NCBI GenBank assembly: GCA_035719045.1
Contig: DASTGO010000162.1
Span: 1 to 6,104 of the forward strand
Direction of reading: 5' to 3'
Source of the DNA: DASTGO01 sp035719045
GTDB taxonomy: Bacteria; Actinomycetota; Actinomycetes; Actinomycetales; Kineosporiaceae
Length of the DNA stretch: 6,104 nucleotides
Shown here: positions 1-5,678 of the stretch, piece by piece
How positions within the stretch are numbered: the first letter of the stretch is position 1
Layout of the letters: each line of letters starts with the position of its first letter
The notes under the pieces: generated by a model
Seen by the model: only the letters and a program-made list of their open reading frames with translations
Databases searched by the model: none
Told to the model about the DNA's origin: nothing
Position numbers and translations under genes: made by a program

Positions 1-681
1 CAGCGGGACCGGGGCCCGCGGGAGGTACCGGGTGCCGAGCACGAGCCCGGCGAGGACGGCGGCGGCCAGGGTCAGGGTCGGCCCGTTGACCGACCCCAGC
101 CGGCGCAGCAGGGCGCCGAGCTCCGCCAGCGGGGACTGCCCGCCGGGCAGGTGCACCGCGGTGACCTTGCCGAGCTGACTGATGATCATCATGACCGCGA
201 CGCCCGCCATGTACCCGATGAGCACCGGACGGGAGAGCAGGTCGGCCACGAAGCCGAGCCTGACCAGCCGTGCCACCAGGCAGAGCGCGCCGACGAGCAG
301 GGCCAGCGCGGCGGCCAGCCCGGCGTACCGGTGCGGGTCCCCGGCGGCCAGCGGGGCAACCGCGGCGGCCGTCATGAACGCGGTCGTGGACTCCGGGCCC
401 ACCGACAGTTGCGGGGAGGAACCGAGCACCGCGTACACCGCCAGCGAGGCCATGATCGCCCAGAGCCCGGTGACCGGTGGCAGCCCGGCCACCGCGGCAT
501 AGGCCATCACCTGCGGGATCAGGTACCCGGCGACCGTGCAGCCGGCCACCATGTCCCCGCGCAGCCAGGACCGCCGGTACTGCCGCACCCGGGCGTACCC
601 GGGGAAGGCGGACCGCAGGCGGCCCGTCCCGGCCGACCGTTCGCCGGCGGCCGGGTCGGGGCCGGTCCGGGGCGCCGACAC
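1..681 (-). CDS. SulP-family inorganic anion permease, N-terminal 227 residues (runs off the left edge)
   Basis: This is an integral membrane transporter of the SulP/SLC26 family, which moves sulfate, bicarbonate or other anions; the substrate cannot be set from this fragment. The frame is open from the GTG at 679-681 to base 1. After a hydrophilic 40-residue N-terminus, the family signature appears at about residues 54-99: LIPQVMAYA, then LPPVTGLWAIMASLAVYAVL, then GSSPQLSVGPEST. Further hydrophobic membrane segments lie near residues 118-138, 152-170 (GYMAGVAVMMIISQLGKV) and 200-217. The start is supported by AGGAGGG on the minus strand (bases 691-685), 3 nt before the GTG; AGGAG itself lies 5 nt away. 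The rest of the core and any STAS domain lie outside the window. The gene follows the hydrolase in the same direction after 105 bp, so co-transcription is plausible. The family call is firm; the substrate is unknown. Confidence 0.93.
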   Translation of the reverse strand, partial: MSAPRTGPDPAAGERSAGTGRLRSAFPGYARVRQYRRSWLRGDMVAGCTVAGYLIPQVMAYAAVAGLPPVTGLWAIMASLAVYAVLGSSPQLSVGPESTTAFMTAAAVAPLAAGDPHRYAGLAAALALLVGALCLVARLVRLGFVADLLSRPVLIGYMAGVAVMMIISQLGKVTAVHLPGGQSPLAELGALLRRLGSVNGPTLTLAAAVLAGLVLGTRYLPRAPVPL

Positions 682-684
682 AGT

Positions 685-691
685 CCCTCCT
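685..691 (-). promoter_or_regulatory. Shine-Dalgarno of the SulP gene
   Basis: AGGAGGG on the minus strand lies 3 nt upstream of the GTG at 681-679. It fixes a GTG start that would otherwise be missed, because no ATG occurs before codon 44 in this frame. Confidence 0.75.
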
Positions 692-786
692 GGGGGCGGG
701 GATTCGACGTACGCGGGTGTGGTGGCCGCAACGCCGGCGGCGGACGGGGTCCTCCCGGTGTCGTGGCGGAGGCCGGCGCGGTCGGC

Positions 787-1641
787 TCAGGCGCCGCCGG
801 CGGCGGCCGGTCCGGCGGTCCGGTCGACATCGGCGATGAAGTCGGTGAGCAGGGCGGCGAAGGTGTCCGGGGTCTCCTGGTGCGGTGCGTGTCCGGCGCC
901 GGGGATCACCTGCACCTCGCCCCGCCACAGCGTCGGCGCGGTCAGGGCCCGCAGGTAGTCCAGGCTGACCACCTGCTCCCCGGCACCGTGCAGGACGGCC
1001 AGCGGCACGGTGAGCCCGGCGACGACGGCGCGCTCGTCGGTGAACCGCCCCTCACCGATGCCGGCGCCCAGCGCGGACCGTGCGGTGCCGTCCGTGGCCA
1101 GGATGTCCGCGACGAACTCCTCCAGCGGATGGTCGGAGCCGGCCGTCACGAACCTCTCGGCGCAGGAGCGGGCCGTGGCCTCGTCCAGTTCGGCGGTGAA
1201 ACCGGCCGCCATCGCGGGACCGGACGGGAACGCCCTGCGCAGATCCTCCGCCGAGCCCACCGGCGGCGTGCCGACGATGACGAAACCCGCCGCATCGGGC
1301 AGTGCGGGGGCGGCCTCCAGCAGGATGTGCCCGCCCAGGTTCCAGCCGACGAACACGGCGTCCGCGGCCCCGGACACGCGGGCGAACCGGACCAGCAGGT
1401 CGGCGTAGCCGGGCAGGCAGTAGTCCTCCGGCTGCGGCGGCGGTGCCGAGCGGCCGTGACCGGGCAGGTCGAGGGCCAGGCAGCAGAACTGCCGGCCGAA
1501 CGGCCCGTCCAGCAGCGGCCGCCAGGTCCGGGCGGAGGAGGAGTTGCCGTGGACGAGGACCACCGGCCGGCCGCGGCCCTGTGACTCCAGGTAGGCCAGT
1601 TGCCGGCCGGCGACGACGATGTCGTGCTCTGTCAGGTCCAT
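787..1641 (-). CDS. alpha/beta-fold hydrolase with Asn in place of the nucleophile Ser
   Basis: This is a 284-residue single-domain alpha/beta hydrolase with no signal peptide, so probably cytoplasmic. Visible family landmarks are the oxyanion-hole region VLVHGNSSSARTW (28-40), the strand-4 motif LALDLPGHGRS (55-65), the nucleophile elbow FVGWNLGGHILLEA (97-110), the acid-strand region VLHGAGEQVVSLDYL (216-230) and the catalytic His in GAGHAPHQE (H251). The elbow normally reads G-x-S-x-G; here codon 101 is AAC (Asn, bases 1339-1341). The acid position holds Glu222 rather than the usual Asp, which some family members tolerate. The ATG at 1641 is preferred over an upstream in-frame start at 1728 because GGAGGGAG (1657-1650) precedes it by 8 nt and the extra 29 residues are Arg-rich and unlike the family. 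It ends 105 bp before the SulP gene. Substrate unknown; it may be a non-hydrolytic homologue, an altered enzyme or a mutated copy. Confidence 0.92.
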   Translation of the reverse strand: MDLTEHDIVVAGRQLAYLESQGRGRPVVLVHGNSSSARTWRPLLDGPFGRQFCCLALDLPGHGRSAPPPQPEDYCLPGYADLLVRFARVSGAADAVFVGWNLGGHILLEAAPALPDAAGFVIVGTPPVGSAEDLRRAFPSGPAMAAGFTAELDEATARSCAERFVTAGSDHPLEEFVADILATDGTARSALGAGIGEGRFTDERAVVAGLTVPLAVLHGAGEQVVSLDYLRALTAPTLWRGEVQVIPGAGHAPHQETPDTFAALLTDFIADVDRTAGPAAAGGA

Positions 1642-1719
1642 GTCCAGGTCTCCCTCCGGCCTGCGGGCACACCGCGCCCTGCCTGCGGCATGCGGGCCCT
1701 GGTGGAGTTCTCGGCACCG

Positions 1720-1736
1720 TCCACCCACCGGTGGAG
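1720..1736. promoter_or_regulatory. palindrome CCACCGGTGG, candidate operator
   Basis: CCACCGGTGG at 1725-1734 is a perfect 10-bp palindrome. The overlapping arms TCCACC (1720-1725) and GGTGGA (1730-1735) form a second inverted repeat with a 4-nt spacer, and GGTGGAG also occurs at 1701-1707 as a direct copy. The site sits about 80 bp upstream of the hydrolase start and about 150 bp upstream of the leader ORF, where a repressor site could affect either gene. In DNA this GC-rich, short palindromes arise by chance, so this is only a candidate. Confidence 0.3.
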
Positions 1737-1802
1737 GGCCGGGCCACCGGACGTTCCCGCGGAATCGGGCGATCCGGGCCCGCGCGGTCCGGCGGGACAG
1801 CC

Positions 1803-1847
1803 TCCTCGTCCACGGCGGCCGGCCCGCGCCGGAGTACCGTGCGAGGA
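1803..1847 (+). promoter_or_regulatory. candidate 5' UTR stem-loop ahead of the leader ORF
   Basis: Reading 5' to 3', TCCTCG (1803-1808) and CACGG (1811-1815) pair with CCGTG (1837-1841) and CGAGGA (1842-1847), interrupted by a 2-nt bulge on the left side. Inside, CCGGC (1819-1823) pairs with GCCGG (1828-1832) over a CCGC loop. This gives 16 pairs in one nested structure ending 33 bp before the leader ORF. It could be a regulatory mRNA fold for the plus-strand gene; no poly-U follows, so it is not a classical terminator. Structure is inferred by eye only. Confidence 0.4.
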
Positions 1848-1880
1848 CCCCGCCGTCCCGACCTCAGGCAGGACGCCCCG

Positions 1881-1916
1881 ATGACGACCCCGCTGACGAC
1901 GGCCACCGGCCGATGA
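1881..1916 (+). CDS. 11-residue leader ORF overlapping the reductase/deaminase start
   Basis: ATG at 1881 opens an 11-codon ORF (MTTPLTTATGR) that stops with TGA at 1914-1916. The sequence AGGCAGGA (1866-1873) precedes it, with AGGA 7 nt from the ATG. The stop overlaps the next start as ATGA (1913-1916), a typical translational-coupling arrangement. The downstream ATG at 1913 has no visible Shine-Dalgarno of its own, which favours initiation here and reinitiation at 1913. The peptide is Thr-rich (5 of 11) and has no recognised family. An alternative is that this is the true N-terminus of the downstream gene displaced by an indel, since both begin with similar Thr/Ser/Pro-rich residues. Confidence 0.45.
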   Translation: MTTPLTTATGR

Positions 1917-3172
1917 GCACCCCGTCGACGACCCCCCGTCCGTACGTCCTGCTGTCGGCGGCCGTCAGCCTCGACGGGTACCTGGACGACACCGCCCCGG
2001 ACCGGCTCCTGCTGTCCGGTGCCGAGGACCTGGACCGGGTGGACGAGGTCCGGGCCGGGGTGGACGCGATCCTCATCGGGGCGAGGACGATGCGCCGGGA
2101 CAATCCCCGGCTGCTGGTCAACTCCCCGGACCGGCAGGCCGCCCGGGTGGCCCGGGGCCTGCCCGCGCAGCCGCTGCGGGTGACGGTGACCGGCAGCGGT
2201 GACCTCGACCCGGGCCTGCGGTTCTGGCATCACGGCGGCGCCCGGCTGGTGTTCACCGTGGACGCGGTGGTGCAGCGGGTCCGCACGGCGCTCACCGGCC
2301 TGGCCGAGGTGGTGTCGACCGGTCCGCGGCTGGACTGGGGCCGGGTGCTGGACGAGTTGGGCGCGCGCGGGATCGGCCGGCTCATGGTCGAGGGCGGCGG
2401 GACCGTGCACACCCAGCTGATGGCGGCCGACCTCGTGGACGAGCTGCACCTGGCCGTCGCACCGCTGCTCGTCGGGGACCCCGCCGCGCCACGGTTCCTC
2501 GGTCCCGCGACCTATCCCGGCGGGTCGCGCTCGCGGCTGCGGCTGCTCCAGGCCCGTACCGTCGGGGACGTCGTGCTGTTGCGGTACGCGCCGAGACAGC
2601 GTCGGGGTGCCGCGGGGGCGGTGCCGTCCGCGGACCCGTCCCTGGACCTGCCCGCGGACCCGCTCCTGAACCTCCCCGCGGACCGCCCGCTGCCCCCGGG
2701 GACCGCCGTGCCGCCCGGCCGGGCCACCGACCGGTTCTGGATGCGGCGGGCGATCGAGCTGTCCCGCCGCTGCCCGCCGTCGGCCACCGCGTACTCCGTC
2801 GGGGCGATCCTGGTCGCGCAGGACGGCACCGAGCTGGCGTCCGGCCACAGCCGCGAGACCGACCCGCGGGTGCATGCCGAGGAGGCCGCCCTGGCGAAGC
2901 TCGGCCCGGACCCCAGGCTGGCCGGGGCCACCCTCTACAGCACCCTCGAACCCTGTTCCCGGCGCAGTGCCGACCGGACCCCGTGTGCCCGGCTGGTGAT
3001 CGCCGCCGGGGTGCGCCGGGTGGTGATCGCCTGGCGGGAGCCGCCGCTGTTCGTCGACTGCGACGGGGTGGAACTGCTCGCCGGTGCCGGGATCGCGGTC
3101 GAGGAGCTGCCGGAGCTGGCCGAACCCGCCCGGGCGGTCAACGCCCACCTGATCGGCGGCGCCGGCTCCTGA
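1913..3172 (+). CDS. bifunctional protein: N-terminal RibD_C-type reductase fused to C-terminal zinc deaminase
   Basis: This cytoplasmic 419-residue protein has two enzyme domains. Residues about 10-226 match the RibD C-terminal/dihydrofolate-reductase-like fold (NADPH-dependent pyrimidine reductase type): AAVSLDGYL (16-24), VDAILIGARTMRRDNPRL (50-67) and RLMVEGGGTVH (156-166). Residues about 272-415 are a cytidine/deoxycytidylate-type deaminase: HAEEAALAKL (321-330), then LEPCSRRSADRTPC (345-358). His321, Cys348 and Cys358 would bind zinc and Glu323 would act as proton shuttle, so both active sites look intact. The two Cys are 9 residues apart; 8 is usual in classical RibD. The domain order is the reverse of RibD (deaminase first). 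From memory, similar deaminase sequences with EPCSRR-type motifs are common in actinomycetes, linked to riboflavin- or nucleoside-type chemistry, but the exact substrate is not evident. The linker (about 227-272) is Pro/Ala/Asp-rich and repetitive. The start lacks a Shine-Dalgarno and overlaps the leader ORF by ATGA. Confidence 0.93.
   Translation: MSTPSTTPRPYVLLSAAVSLDGYLDDTAPDRLLLSGAEDLDRVDEVRAGVDAILIGARTMRRDNPRLLVNSPDRQAARVARGLPAQPLRVTVTGSGDLDPGLRFWHHGGARLVFTVDAVVQRVRTALTGLAEVVSTGPRLDWGRVLDELGARGIGRLMVEGGGTVHTQLMAADLVDELHLAVAPLLVGDPAAPRFLGPATYPGGSRSRLRLLQARTVGDVVLLRYAPRQRRGAAGAVPSADPSLDLPADPLLNLPADRPLPPGTAVPPGRATDRFWMRRAIELSRRCPPSATAYSVGAILVAQDGTELASGHSRETDPRVHAEEAALAKLGPDPRLAGATLYSTLEPCSRRSADRTPCARLVIAAGVRRVVIAWREPPLFVDCDGVELLAGAGIAVEELPELAEPARAVNAHLIGGAGS
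2630..2695 (+). repeat. 24-bp imperfect tandem repeat in the interdomain linker
   Basis: Units begin at 2630, 2654 and 2678, each opening with GCGGACC. They encode ADPSLDLP, ADPLLNLP and a partial ADRPLPP. The period is a multiple of three, so the reading frame is kept. The repeats lie exactly in the flexible segment joining the reductase and deaminase domains, where length change would be tolerated. Confidence 0.75.
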
Positions 3173-3179
3173 ACCGTGG

Positions 3180-3196
3180 TGATCCCTTGCGGATCA
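3180..3196. repeat. small inverted repeat just after the fusion gene
   Basis: TGATCC (3180-3185) and GGATCA (3191-3196) form a 6-bp stem with a 5-nt loop, starting 8 bp after the stop codon. It is short and may be chance, but it could contribute to 3'-end formation along with the larger hairpin downstream. Confidence 0.25.
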
Positions 3197-3259
3197 ACGC
3201 AATCGCTGCACTCGGCGCCGATCCGGCTGTCCGGCCGTGGGCCGGTGCCCGGACGTGGG

Positions 3260-3290
3260 CCGGCCCGCCGTCATCTTGGCGGCGGGCCGG
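3260..3290. terminator. strong GC hairpin, likely bidirectional terminator between convergent genes
   Basis: CCGGCCCGCCG (3260-3270) and CGGCGGGCCGG (3280-3290) are exact reverse complements, giving an 11-bp stem over a 9-nt loop. T-G and C-G pairing inside the loop could extend the stem to 13 bp with a 5-nt loop. It lies 88 bp after the fusion-gene stop and 129 bp from the stop of the minus-strand secreted-protein gene, where a shared terminator is expected. No T-run follows on either side, which is common for actinomycete terminators. The rest of 3173-3418 shows no gene. Confidence 0.7.
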
Positions 3291-3418
3291 GTCTGTACCG
3301 AGTACATCAGAGCGGCACCACCTCCCTCGTGGGATCCATTGTGCTGCAGCGGTTTCCGGGCCGGTTCATCCGTCGGCGAGGGGGCTGCCGGGGACGCATC
3401 GGCCGCGGGCGCCGCCGG

Positions 3419-4987
3419 TCAGCGGGTCTTGACGTAGGCGATGATCGCCGAGCCGTCAGCGGTCACGACGGTCACGCAGTAGCCGATCCCGCTCGTCCTC
3501 GGGGTCTGCCAGTTGTCGACGAACTGCCCCGCGGTCGGGTCGTACCGCAGGGCTGTGCCGCCGGTGGGGGTCAGGGGGATGTCGGCGACCGGTGCTCCGG
3601 TGACCGGCTGCACCTGCCGGACCTGGATCACCCGGACGACGGCGGTGCTGGTCAACTCGGTGTCACCGGCGAACACCTCGAACCTCAGCGGCACCGTGCT
3701 GCCACCCTTGACGGGGTTCCAGACGATCGAGCCCTGGGGGCTCATGGCGAGCGGCGTGGCGAAGCCGTGCAGGTCCCAGGGGAGGACCGTGTAGGTCAGC
3801 GTGGCGGAGCTGCTCAAGCCCGCCCCGTTGACCGCCGTGGCGGTGTAGGTGTGGGTACCGACCAGGCCCTCGCCGGCGGGCGGGGTCAGCGTGCAGGAGA
3901 CGATCCCGGACTGCGGATCCGTGCTGTCGCAACCCGTCGGGGCGCCGGGGATGAACCCGTAGTAGTACCGGGCTCCGTCGGCGAGCCCGCCACCGGTGAA
4001 GGTGGGTACGGACGGCGGGCTGGTGTCGATCTTCACGGTGACCGACGCCGCTCCGGCGGGTGTGGTGTTCCCGGCGACGTCGGTGAACGCCGGGCCGGCG
4101 ACGACGACCGCCGGGCCCTCGCCCTGGCTGGTCACCGTGCCGGACTGGACGGCGGGCCCGGACAGGGCGTCCCGGGCCAGGAACTCCACGGTCACCGGCG
4201 ACACGAACCAGCCGCCGGTGCCCGGGATCCCGGTGACGGTCCCGGCGGACACCTCCGGCGGGGTCGCGTCCCGCTGCAGGGTCACCGAGACCGGTTCGGC
4301 CTGGCCGCCGGCACTGGTGGCCGCGCAGGTGTACGTCGTCGCCGGCTGGTCGGAGGTCACCCTCACGTCGTCGCAGCCGGTCGTGACCAGCGTGCCCGGC
4401 GACTCGGGCTCGCTCACCGTCCAGGTCAGGGCGATGTCGCTGCGGTACCAGCCGGCGTTCCCGTCCGGGGCGGCCGGGTCGACCGTGGCCGTGATCACCG
4501 GTGGGGTGCTGTCGGCGATCAGGGCAGCCGGCTGCGGGCCGACGGTCACGTCGAAGGCGGCCGGCAGGAGGTCGAAGGTGTCGGCGTCGTACTTGGTGGC
4601 GTTGCGGGTCAGGACGGCCGTGATCCGGGTGGTGCCCTCCTGCCGCGGGGTGACGGTGAGGGGCTGCTCGTTGCAGCCGCGGAACCTCATCGTTGTCGGG
4701 CTCACCGTGGCGACGGTGTCGTCACCGGACCGGAAGGTCAGCTCGATCCAGCCGCCGCCCGCGGTGTTGTCCTGGACGTGGCAGCCGCCGTCGCCATGGG
4801 TGGGCCGGACGGCGATGCCGGTGACACCGTCCGGCCCGAAGGCGGTCAGCGTCATCACCTCGACGGTGGAGTCCACCGTCGTGTCGATGGTGTTGAAGAC
4901 CTCGTCAGCGCGGGCGAGTGCCGGACTCAGCAGGGTCAGCGCGGCCGTGGTGGCGAGGAGGCCGGGGATCTTGCGCAGGGCGTGCAC
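3419..4987 (-). CDS. secreted Ig-like repeat protein with C-terminal PxKF domain
   Basis: This is a 522-residue exported protein. Residues 1-27 form a Sec signal peptide: basic HALRK, a hydrophobic core GLLATTAALTLLSPALA, and an Ala-Arg-Ala site with likely cleavage before Asp28. A beta-rich N-terminal module (about 28-155, Cys69 and Cys105) is followed by Ig-like repeats introduced by STPPVITATV (160), ATPPEVSAG (241) and TSPPSVPTF (322). Cys205/Cys221 and Cys353/Cys365 are likely disulfide pairs within repeats. The C-terminal section (about 403-522) carries NPVKGGSTVPLRFEVF (424-439), the signature of the PxKF domain, with Cys504 near the end. No transmembrane anchor, LPXTG or catalytic motif is visible, so a secreted adhesive or structural role is an inference. 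The GTG at 4987 is preferred because it sets the signal peptide at the N-terminus; an AGAAGGGA sequence lies about 13 nt upstream, rather far. A TTG at 5041 would add 18 Arg/Pro-rich residues. Confidence 0.88.
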   Translation of the reverse strand: MHALRKIPGLLATTAALTLLSPALARADEVFNTIDTTVDSTVEVMTLTAFGPDGVTGIAVRPTHGDGGCHVQDNTAGGGWIELTFRSGDDTVATVSPTTMRFRGCNEQPLTVTPRQEGTTRITAVLTRNATKYDADTFDLLPAAFDVTVGPQPAALIADSTPPVITATVDPAAPDGNAGWYRSDIALTWTVSEPESPGTLVTTGCDDVRVTSDQPATTYTCAATSAGGQAEPVSVTLQRDATPPEVSAGTVTGIPGTGGWFVSPVTVEFLARDALSGPAVQSGTVTSQGEGPAVVVAGPAFTDVAGNTTPAGAASVTVKIDTSPPSVPTFTGGGLADGARYYYGFIPGAPTGCDSTDPQSGIVSCTLTPPAGEGLVGTHTYTATAVNGAGLSSSATLTYTVLPWDLHGFATPLAMSPQGSIVWNPVKGGSTVPLRFEVFAGDTELTSTAVVRVIQVRQVQPVTGAPVADIPLTPTGGTALRYDPTAGQFVDNWQTPRTSGIGYCVTVVTADGSAIIAYVKTR

Positions 4988-5396
4988 GGGAACCCGACCG
5001 TCCCTTCTGCGACGAGGAAGGCGGGGTGCGGGGCACCGCAACGGTGCCGGTGGCCCGGGGAGCCGGACCGTCAGGGGCGCGCGCCGGAGGTTGCCCGGCC
5101 CGCCCGTGCAGCGCCACCACGGCTGGTCCGCTCGGGGGACACCTGTGGCTCGGACTGGTCGCTGACCCGTTCCTTATCGGCCGTGAACTGGATCGCCTTG
5201 AGCCCGGCTGCCTCGTCCGGACCAGCCCACACGCAGGCCGTCGCGGGCCCCGGAGGGGTTCGACCCGGTCAGCGCGGTTCGACCCGGAACACGGGAAAGC
5301 GGCCGGTGACCGGGGAGGAAGGCGCCGAGCGCGAGCGGCAGGCGTCCTGCCGTCCGCCCGTCCCGCAGCCCCGTCCCGCACCCTCGTCCGGCGGGA
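4988..5396. other. non-coding stretch upstream of the secreted-protein gene
   Basis: I see no credible gene here; open frames on both strands are Arg/Pro/Gly-rich and lack family motifs. It should contain the promoter of the minus-strand secreted-protein gene and the 3' end of the small acidic ORF. The notable content is a 12-bp direct repeat at 5257-5287 and a shorter direct repeat, CCCGTCCCGCA, at 5357-5367 and 5370-5380. Confidence 0.5.
5257..5287. repeat. 12-bp direct repeat GGTTCGACCCGG
   Basis: Exact copies lie at 5257-5268 and 5276-5287, separated by 7 bp (19 bp start to start). They sit about 270 bp upstream of the secreted-protein start and about 110 bp beyond the stop of the acidic ORF. 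Two sites nearly two helical turns apart could bind a regulator, or this may be a simple local duplication. The GTTCGA core resembles a tRNA T-loop, but no tRNA cloverleaf surrounds it. Confidence 0.6.
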
Positions 5397-5678
5397 TCAG
5401 TCGGTCTGCGGCAGCTCGAGTTCGGCGTCGGTGGTGTCCACCGCGGTAGCCGGGTCCGCGTCCCCGGTGCCCGTCACCCCTTCGCGGGTCCCGGTGCCCC
5501 GGACGTCCGGCGCGGCCCCGGGGACGGCGTTCGCGGCGTCGTCCCTGGTGTCGGCGTCGTCCCTGGTGTCGAGGTCGGCACCCTCCTGTCCGGGGGCGGG
5601 CGCACCGGCCGGACGCCCGGCCGGGCGGTCGGCCTGTCCCGGTCCGGTGCCGGAGGGTTCGCTGCTCGCAACGCTCAT
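5397..5678 (-). CDS. small acidic low-complexity hypothetical protein
   Basis: The ATG at 5678 opens a 93-codon ORF rich in Asp, Ala, Gly, Pro and Thr, ending in ELELPQTD. Third codon positions are mostly G or C, which supports coding, but composition alone is weak evidence in this genome. There are no hydrophobic segments, Cys residues or recognised domains; the product would be disordered and acidic. Residues about 36-47 read DTRDDADTRDDA from an exact 18-bp duplication. No Shine-Dalgarno is visible ahead of the ATG, and an in-frame start at 5840 would add 54 Arg-rich residues that look like non-coding translation. It follows the cellulose-binding gene in the same direction after about 296 bp. 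It may not be a real gene. Confidence 0.45.
   Translation of the reverse strand: MSVASSEPSGTGPGQADRPAGRPAGAPAPGQEGADLDTRDDADTRDDAANAVPGAAPDVRGTGTREGVTGTGDADPATAVDTTDAELELPQTD
5536..5571. repeat. exact 18-bp tandem duplication
   Basis: GCGTCGTCCCTGGTGTCG occurs at 5536-5553 and immediately again at 5554-5571 without a mismatch. It lies within the small acidic ORF and encodes DTRDDA twice on the minus strand. The length preserves frame, and the identity of the copies suggests a recent slippage event. Confidence 0.85.

Larger units (their letters stand above)
1642..1880. other. divergent intergenic region between the hydrolase and the reductase/deaminase fusion
   Basis: This stretch separates two divergently read genes, so it should contain promoters for both. 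I could not identify convincing -10/-35 boxes. It holds the hydrolase Shine-Dalgarno (1650-1657, minus strand), a 10-bp palindrome at 1725-1734, and a long imperfect stem-loop at 1803-1847. I looked for an FMN riboswitch (RFN element), which often precedes riboflavin genes, and did not recognise its conserved segments. Confidence 0.6.

Noticed and set aside
151..1584. 477-codon plus-strand open frame
   Set aside because: It is antisense to the SulP and hydrolase genes, both of which show clear family signatures; its composition is His/Arg/Gly-rich.
1639..1728. Longer hydrolase N-terminus starting at 1728
   Set aside because: The extra 29 residues are Arg/Gly-rich and unlike the family, while a good Shine-Dalgarno precedes the ATG at 1641.
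1642..1912. FMN riboswitch ahead of the RibD-like gene
   Set aside because: I searched for the conserved RFN segments and found no match; the region holds only simple hairpins.
1052..3148. 698-codon minus-strand open frame
   Set aside because: It lies antisense to the reductase/deaminase and out of frame with the hydrolase; it is Arg/Pro/Gly-rich without family motifs.
5250..5295. Possible tRNA suggested by GGTTCGA sequences
   Set aside because: The motif is a direct repeat without acceptor, D or anticodon arms around it on either strand.
4905..5381. 158-codon minus-strand frame upstream of the secreted-protein gene
   Set aside because: It overlaps the secreted-protein start in another frame and is Arg/Pro/Ser-rich with no recognisable motif.
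3176..5449. 757-codon plus-strand open frame
   Set aside because: It runs antisense to the secreted Ig-like protein, is Gly/Arg-rich with no domain motifs, and arises from the GC bias. The minus-strand frame has a signal peptide and recognisable domains.
5536..5571. CRISPR-like repeat
   Set aside because: The two copies are adjacent with no spacer and only two units; it is a tandem duplication.
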